Shown: positions 31,972-42,101, counted from the first letter of the stretch. The stretch is DNA of 64,000 nt from Mycobacterium sp. (GCF_025933915.1 NZ_JAICZA010000006.1:1-64000); one strand, 5' to 3'. Program-made: numbers and translations. Notes: generated from the sequence alone by a model not told the origin.

Positions 31972-32091
31972 GTGTCTGGTCTTAAATCGAAAGTCACTGT
32001 TGCCGTAGTCCTTGCCTTCGCAACTTTCACTGTGTCGGGATGTCTGGCGACTGTTGAATGCACATCGCCGATCACCTGCGTGCCGTCGTAG
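31972..32091 (+). CDS. 39-aa putative micro-lipoprotein
   Basis: GTG start, GGAG 5 nt upstream; MSGLKSKVTVAVVLAFATFTVSGCLATVECTSPITCVPS with lipobox TVSGC. Confidence 0.55.
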   Translation: MSGLKSKVTVAVVLAFATFTVSGCLATVECTSPITCVPS

Positions 32092-32164
32092 CACTGCCGA
32101 CACGTCTTAGCTTGCGCGCTCACGGCGCGGGGCGGCCGAGGACAATCCCGAAAGCCACCGCCGC

Positions 32165-33079
32165 TCACGCCGACGAGCTCGACTCGAGGTAGTCCGCCAA
32201 GATGCGGCTCACCAGCGACTCGATATTGGATTCGATCGACGACGCGAGCGTGGCGGTGACCGTAGCGACCGCTTGAGTCCGGAAGCGCACCAGCATGGTG
32301 ATCAGCTCGGCGATCTCGGCGTCGGCCGGCAGCGGCTCGCCGGGCTTGATGCGGTCCAGTACGTGTTCGGCGCCCGCGCGCACCAACATCTCGCTGATCT
32401 TGTCGATCTCGGGGACGATCTGCTCGTGCAGGTCGATGAGCTTGCCGAATTCGACGCCATAGCCGCGGATCTCGTTGAACGCCTCGATCAGTTTCGGGCG
32501 GGTGATGGTGGCGCGGGGCCCGTCAAGCCGGATCACCTGTAGCGCCACCAGGCGCTCGAACGCTTGCGCGTCGCCGACGAGTCGCTGGGCGTCGGCCAGC
32601 GGCATGGTTTCGGGCTTCTCGGTGGTCCACGGCCCCGCGATGGCGGTTTCGAGGCCCAGCACGTCGCCGAGGTTCTTGCCTTCTTCCCACGCGCTCAACA
32701 TTTCTCGTACGTGCGCGATGGTGTAGCCGCGGTCGAGCATCGAGGTGATCAGCCGCAACCGGGTCAGGTGGGTGTCGTTGAACAGCGCGATCCGCCCGAC
32801 GCGCAGGGGCGGAGGCAGCAGCCCGCGGTCGCGGTAGACGCGGATGTTGCGAGTGGTGGTGCCCGCCAACCGCGCCAGGTCGTCGATTCGGTACTCACCG
32901 GAGTTCGCGGCGCCGTGCGGGTGACGGACCGCCGCGTCGAAAAGCTGTGACACCGCGCCCTCGATGAGTTGGCGGTATTCGCGCGATTGACGCCGCACGC
33001 GTTTGGGTGCGCGCCGCACGTTGTGCAGCACGCTGGCGATGGTGCCCGGCTCGGGACGCGACGCATGCTCGGTTGCCAT
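32165..33079 (-). CDS. MerR-family transcriptional regulator
   Basis: YRIDDLARLAGTTTRNIRVYRDRGLLPPPLRVGRIALFNDTHLTRLRLI. Confidence 0.9.
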   Translation of the reverse strand: MATEHASRPEPGTIASVLHNVRRAPKRVRRQSREYRQLIEGAVSQLFDAAVRHPHGAANSGEYRIDDLARLAGTTTRNIRVYRDRGLLPPPLRVGRIALFNDTHLTRLRLITSMLDRGYTIAHVREMLSAWEEGKNLGDVLGLETAIAGPWTTEKPETMPLADAQRLVGDAQAFERLVALQVIRLDGPRATITRPKLIEAFNEIRGYGVEFGKLIDLHEQIVPEIDKISEMLVRAGAEHVLDRIKPGEPLPADAEIAELITMLVRFRTQAVATVTATLASSIESNIESLVSRILADYLESSSSA

Positions 33080-33091
33080 CAGTGCGGCATC

Positions 33092-34591
33092 TCAGGCGGG
33101 CCGGGTGGCGTGCGTCCGGGCGCGACGCGCCACCGCCTGATAGTCCTCGTACCGGAAATCCCTCATCTGGCGAAGATACTGCGTGGCGAAGCCCGGATAC
33201 ATCGAGCCGTTGAATCCGTCCTTGGTGAGGTACCAGCTGCGGCAACCCGACATCCAGGTCGTCTTGGTGAGTCGGCGTTGAAGGTCCTCGTTGTGGAGAC
33301 GTTGGACCTCTTCGCGCACATCGAGATAGCGCAGATCGTCATCGAGGATGGTTTTGATACCGCGTACCGCGTAGTCCAACTGGCCCTCGATGTAGACCAG
33401 CAGCGAGTTGTGCCCGGGCCCGGAGTTGGGGCCGGTCATGACAAACAAATTCGGGTACCCGTGCACGTTGATGCTCTTGTAAGCCTGTGCGCCGCCATCC
33501 CATTCGGCGGCCAGCGAGCGCCCGCCGAGTCCGGTGACCGGAAACGGCGGACCGGTCAGATGCACGTCGTAACCGGTCGCGAACACGATGCAATCGAGAT
33601 GATGCTCGATGCCGTCACTGGTGCGAATGCCGGCCGGGCTCAACGTGGCGATCGGCCAGTCGATGAGCTTGCAGTTGTCGCGTTGCAGCGCCGGGTAATA
33701 GTCGCTGGAGACCAGCATGCGCTTGCACCCCGGCCTGAAGTCGGGTGTCAGCTGGCGCCGCAGCCACGGATCCTTCACCTGAGCGCGCAGGTGCGCCCGC
33801 CCAAGCCGGGCGACCACCGACGTCAGCGGCGTGTCCCACACCAGTGCGGTGGCGCTGGCTTCGTGGCCCCAATAGAGCGCCTGGCGCGCAAGCTGTTGGG
33901 TGGCGGGGACTTTGGCGAACAAGGATTGCACGGCCGGCGGGGTGGCGACGTCCAAGCGCGGCAGCACCCAGCACGGTGTGCGCTGGAACACCTTGACGAA
34001 CTCGGCCCGCTTGACCAGCTCGGGGATGATCTGGATCGCGCTGGCGCCGGTGCCGATGACCGCGACTCGCTTGCCCGCGAAGTCGTAGTCGTGATCCCAG
34101 CGGGCGCTGTGGATCTTGTGCCCGCGGTAGCTGTCCAGGCCTCGGATGTCGGGGAAGCTGACATCGGAGAGCGGACCGGAAGCCAACACCACGCTGCGGG
34201 CGCGGAATTTCTTGCGGTTCTTGGTGGTCGCGGTCCATACGCCGGTCTCCTCGTCGAAGGTCAAGTCCTTGACCTCGTAGCCGAACTTGATGCGGCCGCG
34301 GATGCCGAACCTGTCCGCCATGTCCTCGAGGTGGCGATAGATTTCCGGGGCGGGGGAGTAGGTTCGCGACCAGGTTGGGTTCTTCACGAACGAGTACGAG
34401 TACAGCAGCGACGGGACGTCACAGCTGGCACCGGGATACGTTGTGTCGCGCCAGGTTCCGCCGACCCGGTCGGAGCGCTCCAACATCACGATGTCGTCGA
34501 CTCCGGCTTCGGCCAATCGGGTCGCCGCGCCCAATCCAGTGAAGCCGGCCCCGACGATGAGCGCCGCGTGGACGCGGTTGTTGTTCGCCAT
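33092..34591 (-). CDS. Flavin-containing / Baeyer-Villiger-type monooxygenase
   Basis: GAGFTGLGAATRL, VIGTGASAIQIIPEL, FATGYDVH. Confidence 0.9.
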   Translation of the reverse strand: MANNNRVHAALIVGAGFTGLGAATRLAEAGVDDIVMLERSDRVGGTWRDTTYPGASCDVPSLLYSYSFVKNPTWSRTYSPAPEIYRHLEDMADRFGIRGRIKFGYEVKDLTFDEETGVWTATTKNRKKFRARSVVLASGPLSDVSFPDIRGLDSYRGHKIHSARWDHDYDFAGKRVAVIGTGASAIQIIPELVKRAEFVKVFQRTPCWVLPRLDVATPPAVQSLFAKVPATQQLARQALYWGHEASATALVWDTPLTSVVARLGRAHLRAQVKDPWLRRQLTPDFRPGCKRMLVSSDYYPALQRDNCKLIDWPIATLSPAGIRTSDGIEHHLDCIVFATGYDVHLTGPPFPVTGLGGRSLAAEWDGGAQAYKSINVHGYPNLFVMTGPNSGPGHNSLLVYIEGQLDYAVRGIKTILDDDLRYLDVREEVQRLHNEDLQRRLTKTTWMSGCRSWYLTKDGFNGSMYPGFATQYLRQMRDFRYEDYQAVARRARTHATRPA

Positions 34592-34593
34592 TC

Positions 34594-35514
34594 TCACGCC
34601 GCCGGCTCGTGGGTGAGTTCCCCAACCCATGTCGGTACCGACGGAAGCAGGGGCCGCGGATATCGGTCGGAAAGCCACACCATCGAATTCGCCAGCAGGT
34701 GGTAGGGATGGCGTGGATTCGTGACCACTCCGGCGTAGCGCCTCAGGAACCGATACGTCGGTACCCGCCTGGTGCGTTCGCCGCGATCACCAAGCTCTTT
34801 GAAGCGTTTCACAGCCCGGTAAAGCCGCTCGGGCTCCATACCCATGGCGGTGATCTCGTTGCGGATCCTGTTGATCAACGGTGCACCCATGATCGCACCG
34901 ATGATGAGACCCGGAGTGGCATTGTGACCGACGAAGTCGATCAGCAACCGCCGGATCTTCGCATGTCCGATCATGTCGAGAACTTCGAAATCGATGACCA
35001 GATGCCGTGATTCGTCATTGTTGATCTTCTCGAAGACACGGTGACAAACAGGGTCGTGCACCTCGTCGAGGAGAAATTTCAACAGGGCGCCGTCCAATGC
35101 GACTTCGAGCATCGGAATGACGGTGCCGAGCAGAGACAGCGGCATATCGTCGGCCCAGCGGTCCAGCCAGTCGATCGCCAATCGGATGTTCACGTTCGGC
35201 TCGGGAATCTCACCGTCCTCGAGCATGCCCCAGCGCTTCATCAGCGCCAGTTCGGCATTGGCGTGGCGCTGCTCCTCGGCGTGGAAGTAGCGGTAGATCT
35301 CGGCGATGGTCGGTGTGGGTGCCTTCTTCACCAGCGCCGCGAAGCCCCTGGCACCGATGTTCTCGATCCAGCACAGGTCGGCCATGAACGCCTTGAGCTG
35401 CGGCCGCTGTTCATCACTGATTGTTTCGGCGCCGGGTGCGTCCCAGTCGATATCGGCGAGTGCCCACTGCCGGTCTTTGATTTTGGCGAGCATGGCTTCC
35501 ATGTCGATGGCCAC
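34594..35514 (-). CDS. Ferritin-like diiron protein
   Basis: ExxH-type iron ligands YRYFHAEEQRHANAE and NNDESRHLVIDFEVL; start at GTG (VAIDMEAM). Confidence 0.7.
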   Translation of the reverse strand: MAIDMEAMLAKIKDRQWALADIDWDAPGAETISDEQRPQLKAFMADLCWIENIGARGFAALVKKAPTPTIAEIYRYFHAEEQRHANAELALMKRWGMLEDGEIPEPNVNIRLAIDWLDRWADDMPLSLLGTVIPMLEVALDGALLKFLLDEVHDPVCHRVFEKINNDESRHLVIDFEVLDMIGHAKIRRLLIDFVGHNATPGLIIGAIMGAPLINRIRNEITAMGMEPERLYRAVKRFKELGDRGERTRRVPTYRFLRRYAGVVTNPRHPYHLLANSMVWLSDRYPRPLLPSVPTWVGELTHEPAA

Positions 35515-35540
35515 CGGGAGCTCCTTTGCGTTCGGTTTCT

Positions 35541-36383
35541 TCAGGGCAGGTTGATGCGGGAGATTAGGCCGGCCGCGCGCGTATAGGTTTGCGGGGCCAG
35601 GCGTTTGACGTTCCAGCCGATCTTGGCGTCGAACTGCGGCATGCAGTACAGCTCGCCGCGGTCGTGTGTGTCCAAACAGATTCGCGCGACTTTGTCGGGC
35701 GAGAGTCCGGTCCAGCGCATCAATTTGGCGGCAAGCTCGTTGGATTGCTCGCTGATGCGGCCGGACTCGAGAATGTTGGTCTTGACGAAGGTCGGACACA
35801 GCACGGTGACCCGCACCGCCGTGCCGGCCAGTTCGGCGGCCAGGGTCTCCGACAGCGACAGCACACCGGCCTTGCTGACGTTGTAGGCGGCCATTCCCGG
35901 AGCGGCGCCGAATGCCGCCGCGGAGGCCACGTTGATAATGCCGCGGGGCGTCCGGGACGGCTCGGCGTCGCGCAGGATCGGGGTGAACACATGGCAGCCG
36001 TGGATGGGACCCCACAGGTTGATCCCGAGGGTCCACACCCAATCGTCCAGCGGCGCATCGCCGATGGCGGCACCGCCCGCGCCGACGCCGGCGTTGTTGA
36101 TCACCAACGTCGGTGGCGCCGCGAACCAGGCCTGCGACTGTTCGGCCAGCGCCTGCATGTCGTCGAATCGCGATACGTCGCAACGGATTGCCGTGGCCTT
36201 GCCGCCGTGCTCGGTGATCACATTGGCCGTCTGTTGGGCCGCGGTCTGGTCGATATCACTGCACACGACCGCGCCACCGCGACGGCCGAGTTCGACGGCA
36301 AAGGCGGCGCCGATACCGCTTCCGGCGCCGGTGACCACCGCGGAGGCGCCCCGGCTGATTTTGGGCTTGTTGAGTCCGAACAT
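35541..36383 (-). CDS. Short-chain dehydrogenase/reductase
   Basis: VVTGAGSGIGAAFAVEL, NNAGVG, YNVSKAG. Confidence 0.9.
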   Translation of the reverse strand: MFGLNKPKISRGASAVVTGAGSGIGAAFAVELGRRGGAVVCSDIDQTAAQQTANVITEHGGKATAIRCDVSRFDDMQALAEQSQAWFAAPPTLVINNAGVGAGGAAIGDAPLDDWVWTLGINLWGPIHGCHVFTPILRDAEPSRTPRGIINVASAAAFGAAPGMAAYNVSKAGVLSLSETLAAELAGTAVRVTVLCPTFVKTNILESGRISEQSNELAAKLMRWTGLSPDKVARICLDTHDRGELYCMPQFDAKIGWNVKRLAPQTYTRAAGLISRINLP

Positions 36384-36385
36384 TG

Positions 36386-37504
36386 TCAGCGGGCCTCCTC
36401 GGCCGGGGTGCGGGCGTCCTGCAGGGCGTGGGCGATGAAGCGCGCGACGTAGGCCATGGCCTTGGCGGCCTCGGGTGTCATGCGTGGCAACGCCTGGAAG
36501 ACGTGCACCTGGTGCGGCCAGATTTGCAGTTCGCATCGGCCCCCGGCGGTTTGGATGTCGTCGGCGAGTTGGTGCGCATCCCCTTGCAGCATCTCGGCGC
36601 CGCCGGCTTGGATCAGGGTGGGCGGAAGCGCGGGACCGCCGGCCACGTCGAGCGTCAGCCGCTGGTGGGTGAGCTCGACGCCGCTGTGGTAGAGGCTGAC
36701 CAACCGGACCGCGTTGGCCGCCCGGGTGGCCGGGTCGGGGCGCATCCGTTCACGCGCGAGCGACAGCGCGAACGTGAGGTCGTACAGGGGAGAGAACAAC
36801 ACTTGTGCGGCGGGGTGATTGGCGGCGATTTCGGGTTGCAGCAGCAGGTCGACGGACAAATGACCGCCCGCCGAATCGCCGGCGATCACGATCTGGTTCG
36901 GCGGTACGCCGCAGGTGTTCACCAGCCAGTCCCAACCCGCGCGAACATCGTCGGCCGCGGTGGGGAAGCGGTGACGCGGGGCCAGTCGGTAGTCCACGGA
37001 GAACACCGGCAGGCCGGTCAAGGACGACAGCCAGGATGTCAACCGCCGGTGCGTCTTTGGCGAACACACGGCGTAGCCGCTGCCGTGCACGTAATAGATG
37101 GCTTCGGTGACGGTCGACGAGCGAGCTCGCTCGCGAGAAGAGCCGGCGCCCATCGGGTTAGTGACGGTCGACGAGCGAGCTCGCTCGCGAGAAGAGCCGG
37201 CGCCCATCGGGTTAGTGACGGTCGACGAGCGCTCGGTTTCGCTGGTAGGCGTTCGCGGCCCGTACACCCATTCGCCCTTGACGCGGCGGCCGTCGGGCAA
37301 CGTGGTGTCGACCGGGTCGACGCGAGCGCCCGCGAGCGAGGGGCCGAACGTCCCCATGATCCCGGCGATGATCTGGCGCGACAGCCACAGTCCCCAGGCC
37401 CGTTCGGGCGGAATCACGCTGGTGATCGGCCGCAGGGTGTACGTACTTACCGTTGCCGCGCCGCGGGATCGCAACGAGCCACGAGCCGGAACGCCGTCCG
37501 TCAT
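36386..37504 (-). CDS. Alpha/beta hydrolase (HSL-type esterase/lipase)
   Basis: VHGSGYAVCSPKTHRRL, IAGDSAGGHLSVDLLL; contains an in-frame repeat. Confidence 0.85.
   Translation of the reverse strand: MTDGVPARGSLRSRGAATVSTYTLRPITSVIPPERAWGLWLSRQIIAGIMGTFGPSLAGARVDPVDTTLPDGRRVKGEWVYGPRTPTSETERSSTVTNPMGAGSSRERARSSTVTNPMGAGSSRERARSSTVTEAIYYVHGSGYAVCSPKTHRRLTSWLSSLTGLPVFSVDYRLAPRHRFPTAADDVRAGWDWLVNTCGVPPNQIVIAGDSAGGHLSVDLLLQPEIAANHPAAQVLFSPLYDLTFALSLARERMRPDPATRAANAVRLVSLYHSGVELTHQRLTLDVAGGPALPPTLIQAGGAEMLQGDAHQLADDIQTAGGRCELQIWPHQVHVFQALPRMTPEAAKAMAYVARFIAHALQDARTPAEEAR
37107..37231. repeat. 54-bp minisatellite, 2.3 copies, inside the hydrolase CDS
   Basis: Units at 37107-37160 and 37161-37214 identical; third partial 37215-37231; each holds palindrome CGAGCGAGCTCGCTCG. 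Confidence 0.95.
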
Positions 37505-37806
37505 GCAATGCAGTCAATACTAAATGGTGACATTAGTCAATGGCAGTTTTGCGTGATCTCAGCATAATAGGTCGTACGGCTGGCGCGGACATCGAATGAT
37601 TGTGACCATTGGTTCGATCCGCGGCCCCGTATCGGACGGGGCAGGCGTAGCGCTGAGTCATGTGAGACGATGATCGGCAATGAACATTTGCATTTCTGAG
37701 AATGGATATATCTGCCATGCGCGTCGTGGGCGCAGCGTGAAATGACAGCGGCGGTGGACATCTCGCGGCCGTTGAAAATGGTGGGCTTTCCCGGCGGGCG
37801 AGTGCC

Positions 37807-39426
37807 ATGAGATTACTGCCGGAGCTCACCCCATGGAATCAGTGGTTTTGGACGTCCGGCCAGGACGGCACTCTGCGCATCCAGCGCTGCAGTGAGTGTG
37901 AGACGTACGTACACCCTCCGGTGCCGATTTGTCCCTCGTGCCGGGCGACAACGGCCGAGCCCGAGGCGGTTTCGGGCCGGGCGACGGTGGTGGGCTATAC
38001 GGTCAACGAGCATCCGTGGCTTCCCGGATTCGAGCCGCCCTACGTCATCGCAGTGGTGGCACTCGACGAGTGCGCCGAGGTGCGCCTGACCACCAACATC
38101 GTCGACTGCCCTCCCGAAGACGTGCACATCGGCCAGCGAGTCGCCGTGCGGTTCGAAAACGTTGACGACGTGTGGATCCCACTGTTCGAACCCACAGGCG
38201 GTACAGACGAGCGAGACCTGGTCGGTCCGCCCGTCTCTCCCTCGCCCCGGCGGCCGGTGACGGCGGAGCGATTTGAACATGGATCCGTGATATCTGGGAT
38301 CGGCCGGTCGCCCACCGGCCGCCGCCTGATGGTCGATCCGTTGTCGCTGACGGTGGACGCCTGCTTGGCCGCGGTCGCTGACGCGGGCTTGGAACTTGCT
38401 GACATTGACGGTCTTTCCACATACCCGGGACCCGTGGGCATGGGCATGAGTGAAGGCGGGGTCGGGGCCGTCGAGGAGGCGCTGCGCATACACCCGACAT
38501 GGATCAACGGCGGCATGGATTTACCCGGTCAGGGCGGCGCGATCATTGCCGCGATGATGGCTGTGGCCGCCGGCCTTTGCAGACACGTCCTCTGCTTCCG
38601 GACGGTGTGGGAATCGACCTTCGCCGCGCTCCGGCTACCCGGGGGCGGCGGACGAGTGACAGGTCCCCAGCAATGGTCATTGCCGTTTGGTGCAGCATCC
38701 GCGGCCAACTGGATTGGCGTCAACGCTAACCAGTATCTGCACCGATACGGTGCCGACCGAGAGCTTTTCGGCATGATCGCCGTGAACGCGCGGCGCAATG
38801 CGGCGCTCAACCCGCTGGCCATCTACCGCGATCCGATGACGATGGCCGACTACTTCGCCGCGCGGGCCATCACCTCACCATTCGGCTTGTACGACTGCGA
38901 CGTTCCCTGCGACGGTTCGATCGCGGTCATTGTGTCCGATGCGTCAGTCGCCGATGACCTGCCACGACCGGCAGTGCGCTGCAACGCCGTCGGAACACAA
39001 GTCGCCGAACGCATCTCCTGGGATCAAGGCACCCTGACCCACGAGCCCCAGGTGATCGGCCAGGCCGCGCATTTGTGGAGTAGGACTGATCTGCAATCCA
39101 AGGACATCGACCTGGCTCTGTTGTACGACGGCTTTACGTTCAACTGCGTGTCGTGGCTCGAGGCCCTGGGTTTCTGTGGCTTCGGCGAGGCCCAGGGATG
39201 GCTGGATGGTGGTAGGCGCATTGCGCTGGACGGCGAGCTCCCGCTGAACACGCACGGTGGCCAGTTGTCCGAGGGGCGCCTGCACGGATTCGGTTTCCTC
39301 TACGAGGCGGTGCTGCAATTGCGCCACCAGGCCGGCAGCCGTCAGGTCAAAGACGCACGCACCGCCGTCGTCAGTACGGGTGGGGGAGTTCCGTCTGGTG
39401 TCATGCTGTTGCACCGTGCGACCTGA
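37807..39426 (+). CDS. DUF35 (Zn-ribbon/OB-fold) fused to thiolase/lipid-transfer protein
   Basis: N-terminus CSECETYVHPPVPICPSC; C-terminal thiolase-like ISGIGRSPTGRR...NTHGGQLSEGRLHGFGFLYEAVLQLR. Confidence 0.85.
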   Translation: MRLLPELTPWNQWFWTSGQDGTLRIQRCSECETYVHPPVPICPSCRATTAEPEAVSGRATVVGYTVNEHPWLPGFEPPYVIAVVALDECAEVRLTTNIVDCPPEDVHIGQRVAVRFENVDDVWIPLFEPTGGTDERDLVGPPVSPSPRRPVTAERFEHGSVISGIGRSPTGRRLMVDPLSLTVDACLAAVADAGLELADIDGLSTYPGPVGMGMSEGGVGAVEEALRIHPTWINGGMDLPGQGGAIIAAMMAVAAGLCRHVLCFRTVWESTFAALRLPGGGGRVTGPQQWSLPFGAASAANWIGVNANQYLHRYGADRELFGMIAVNARRNAALNPLAIYRDPMTMADYFAARAITSPFGLYDCDVPCDGSIAVIVSDASVADDLPRPAVRCNAVGTQVAERISWDQGTLTHEPQVIGQAAHLWSRTDLQSKDIDLALLYDGFTFNCVSWLEALGFCGFGEAQGWLDGGRRIALDGELPLNTHGGQLSEGRLHGFGFLYEAVLQLRHQAGSRQVKDARTAVVSTGGGVPSGVMLLHRAT

Positions 39427-39436
39427 CGGCGCGTCA

Positions 39437-40600
39437 CTAGTCGAAGGCGATGACGCCGCGGATGTTCTTGCCGGCGCGAAGGTCTTTCATGGCCTCGTTG
39501 ATGTCGTCGAGTTTGTATTTCTGCGTGACCAACTCATCGAGCTTGATTAGACCCGCCTCGTACATCGCCAATAGTTTCGGCATGGCCTCGCGCGGGTTCA
39601 GCTCGCCGTAGAGCACACCCTTGAACGTCTTGCATGAACTGACCATGTCAGTGAGGACCATCGGCACCATCAGGTCGGTGATCTTCGGCATCCCAGTCAG
39701 CACACAGGTTCCGCCCTTGCGCAACAACATCATCGCGGTCAATATCATGTCCGCGGGCACGACCCCGGGTGTGAGAACAACCCGGTCGGCCATCACCCCC
39801 CAGGTCATCTCCTTGACCAGTTCCAGCGTGGCACCGATGTCGGCGGCGGTATGGGTGGCGCCGAACGTCGGTGCGATCTCGCGTTTGAACTCGTTGGGGT
39901 CCACGGCGATGATGTGCTTGGCGCCGGCGACTTTCGCGCCTTGCACGGCGTTCATGCCGATTCCGCCGACACCGACCACGACGACGGTATCGCCGGCTTG
40001 GGTGCCTGCCGCAACCGATCCCGACCCGAATCCCGTTGTCACACCGCAGGACACCAGGGAGGCAGCCTCTAGGGGGATCCAGTCGTGGACTTTGACGAGT
40101 GAGCGCTCGGAGGCCACCACGTATTCGGAGAAGGTGCCGACCTGCATCATCGCCATGAGGTCTTCGTCGCCGAGGTGGCGACGGCATGTGCCGTCGGTGG
40201 TCATCGCCTTGCTGTAGATGTCGGCGCCCACGTCGCACAGGTAGGTGTAGCCGCTGGCGCACCATCGGCAGTTGCCGCAGGCGGGAAGAAACGAAATGGC
40301 CACGTGGTCACCGGGCTTCAGTGATGTCACCCCGGGTCCGATCGCTTCGACGACACCGGAGCCCTCGTGGCCTCCGAGCATGGGAAACCATTCGGGCACC
40401 GGAAGCCCGGAGGCCCTCATCATCTCTTCCATATCCGCGGTCGGCACGCTGTCGCCGGTATAGAAGTGCTCGTCGGAGTGGCAGATGCCCGCATAGGCCA
40501 TCTTGACCAGCACTTCGCCCGCGTGCGGCGGATCGAGCTCCACTTCGGTGACTTCCCAATCCACACCGACACCACGCAACACCGCTGCTTTGGACCTCAT
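39437..40600 (-). CDS. NDMA-dependent (mycofactocin-associated) Zn alcohol dehydrogenase
   Basis: MRSKAAVLRGVGVDWEVTEVELDPP, GHEGSGVVEAIGPGV, VVVGVGGIGMNAVQGAKVAGA. Confidence 0.87.
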   Translation of the reverse strand: MRSKAAVLRGVGVDWEVTEVELDPPHAGEVLVKMAYAGICHSDEHFYTGDSVPTADMEEMMRASGLPVPEWFPMLGGHEGSGVVEAIGPGVTSLKPGDHVAISFLPACGNCRWCASGYTYLCDVGADIYSKAMTTDGTCRRHLGDEDLMAMMQVGTFSEYVVASERSLVKVHDWIPLEAASLVSCGVTTGFGSGSVAAGTQAGDTVVVVGVGGIGMNAVQGAKVAGAKHIIAVDPNEFKREIAPTFGATHTAADIGATLELVKEMTWGVMADRVVLTPGVVPADMILTAMMLLRKGGTCVLTGMPKITDLMVPMVLTDMVSSCKTFKGVLYGELNPREAMPKLLAMYEAGLIKLDELVTQKYKLDDINEAMKDLRAGKNIRGVIAFD

Positions 40601-40628
40601 CGCTTCTCTTTCGTTGGGCCGGCTCCGG

Positions 40629-42101
40629 TCAGGAGGCCGGCCAGCCGACAGTCTTCGTCTCGGTGAAGATCTCGAGTCCCTCGATGCCGCATTGCCGACC
40701 GATGCCGGACTGCTTGTAACCGCCGAATGGTGCGTCCGCGCCGTACCAGAGGCCGCCGTTGATGCCGAGGGTACCGGTTCTGATCCGGCTCGCCACGGAC
40801 TTGGCGCGCTCGAGGTCGTTGGCGAACACCACACCCGACAGGCCGTAGATCGATTCGTTGGCGATGCGCACGGCGTCGTCGTCGCCGTCGAACCCGATGA
40901 CCGACAGAACGGGGCCGAAGATCTCCTCCTGGGCGATGGTCATCTTGTTGTCGACGTTGGCGAACACGGTCGGCTCGACAAAATAGCCCTTCGGGAGATG
41001 TTTGGGCACCCCGCCGCCGGTGACCAGCCGGGCGCCTTCCTGCTTGCCCTTCTCGATGTATCCCAGGACGCGGTCGTGCTGCTTCTTGGAAACCACGGGC
41101 CCCTGGAGCACCGAGGGATCGGTGGGATCGCCGTATTTGTTCTTTTCCATGGCGGCCTTGACGATCTCGACGGCTTCGTCGTAACGCGAGTTCGGCACCA
41201 GCAGGCGGGTGGGCATCGCGCAGCCCTGCCCGGCGTGCATGCAGATGAACGCGCTACCGCCAACCGCGGCGCCGATGTCACCGTCTTCGTCCAACACGAG
41301 GTACACGGATTTGCCGCCGAGCTCGAGGAAGGTGGGTTTGAGGGTATCGGCAGCGTCAGCCATGATGCGCCGGCCGACGGCCGTCGAGCCGGTGAACGCC
41401 ACCATGTCGACGAGCGGAGACGTCGAAATCACTTCGCCGACAAGGTGGTCAGAAGAGGGGACGATGTTGATGACCCCGGGCGGGATGTCGGTCTGCTCGG
41501 CGATGATGCGGCCGATCCTGGTGGCGTTCCACGGTGTGTCCGGGGCGGGCTTGAGCACGCAGGTGTTGCCCATCGCCAGGATGGGGCCGATCTTGTTGAG
41601 GATGATCTCGAAAGGGAAGTTCCACGGCGTGATGACGCCGACGACGCCGATCGGCTCTTTCCAGACCTCGCGGCTGGTGAGGCTGCCCATGCCGAACGCA
41701 TCCTTGTCGGGAAGCGAACGCTTCCAGGCGAATTCGCCGATCATATCGGCGGGCCAGGTCAGGGCTTCGTTGAGGGGCACGTCGAGCTGCGGTCCGTAGG
41801 TGGATAGCACCGGGCAACCCACCTCGGCGACGAGCTCGGTGCGCAGGTCCTCCCGTTCGGCTTCGAGCGCCGCCTGTAGTTGCCGCAGTCCGGCGGCACG
41901 CGCCTCGCCGCTGCGCGACCACTCGGTGTTGTCGAACGTGCGCCGCGCCGCGGCGATGGCGCGTCCCATGTCGGCGCGGGTCGCGTCGGTTGTGGCGCCG
42001 AGGACCTCTTCGGTCGCGGGGTTGATGTTGTCGAACTGCCGTCCGGTCTCGGACTCGACGAGCTTGCCGTCGATGAGCATTCGCGATTCGTGGTTCACCA
42101 T
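40629..42101 (-). CDS. Aldehyde dehydrogenase
   Basis: TPWNFPFEIILNKIGPILAMGNTCVLKPAPDTP, FLELGGKSVYLVLDE, GQGCAMPTRLLV. Confidence 0.93.
   Translation of the reverse strand: MVNHESRMLIDGKLVESETGRQFDNINPATEEVLGATTDATRADMGRAIAAARRTFDNTEWSRSGEARAAGLRQLQAALEAEREDLRTELVAEVGCPVLSTYGPQLDVPLNEALTWPADMIGEFAWKRSLPDKDAFGMGSLTSREVWKEPIGVVGVITPWNFPFEIILNKIGPILAMGNTCVLKPAPDTPWNATRIGRIIAEQTDIPPGVINIVPSSDHLVGEVISTSPLVDMVAFTGSTAVGRRIMADAADTLKPTFLELGGKSVYLVLDEDGDIGAAVGGSAFICMHAGQGCAMPTRLLVPNSRYDEAVEIVKAAMEKNKYGDPTDPSVLQGPVVSKKQHDRVLGYIEKGKQEGARLVTGGGVPKHLPKGYFVEPTVFANVDNKMTIAQEEIFGPVLSVIGFDGDDDAVRIANESIYGLSGVVFANDLERAKSVASRIRTGTLGINGGLWYGADAPFGGYKQSGIGRQCGIEGLEIFTETKTVGWPAS

Noticed and set aside
32969-34705. 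578-aa plus-strand ORF
   Set aside because: Antisense to the monooxygenase; R/G/D/H-rich with no domain features.
40503-41807. 434-aa plus-strand ORF
   Set aside because: Antisense to the ALDH; shadow ORF.
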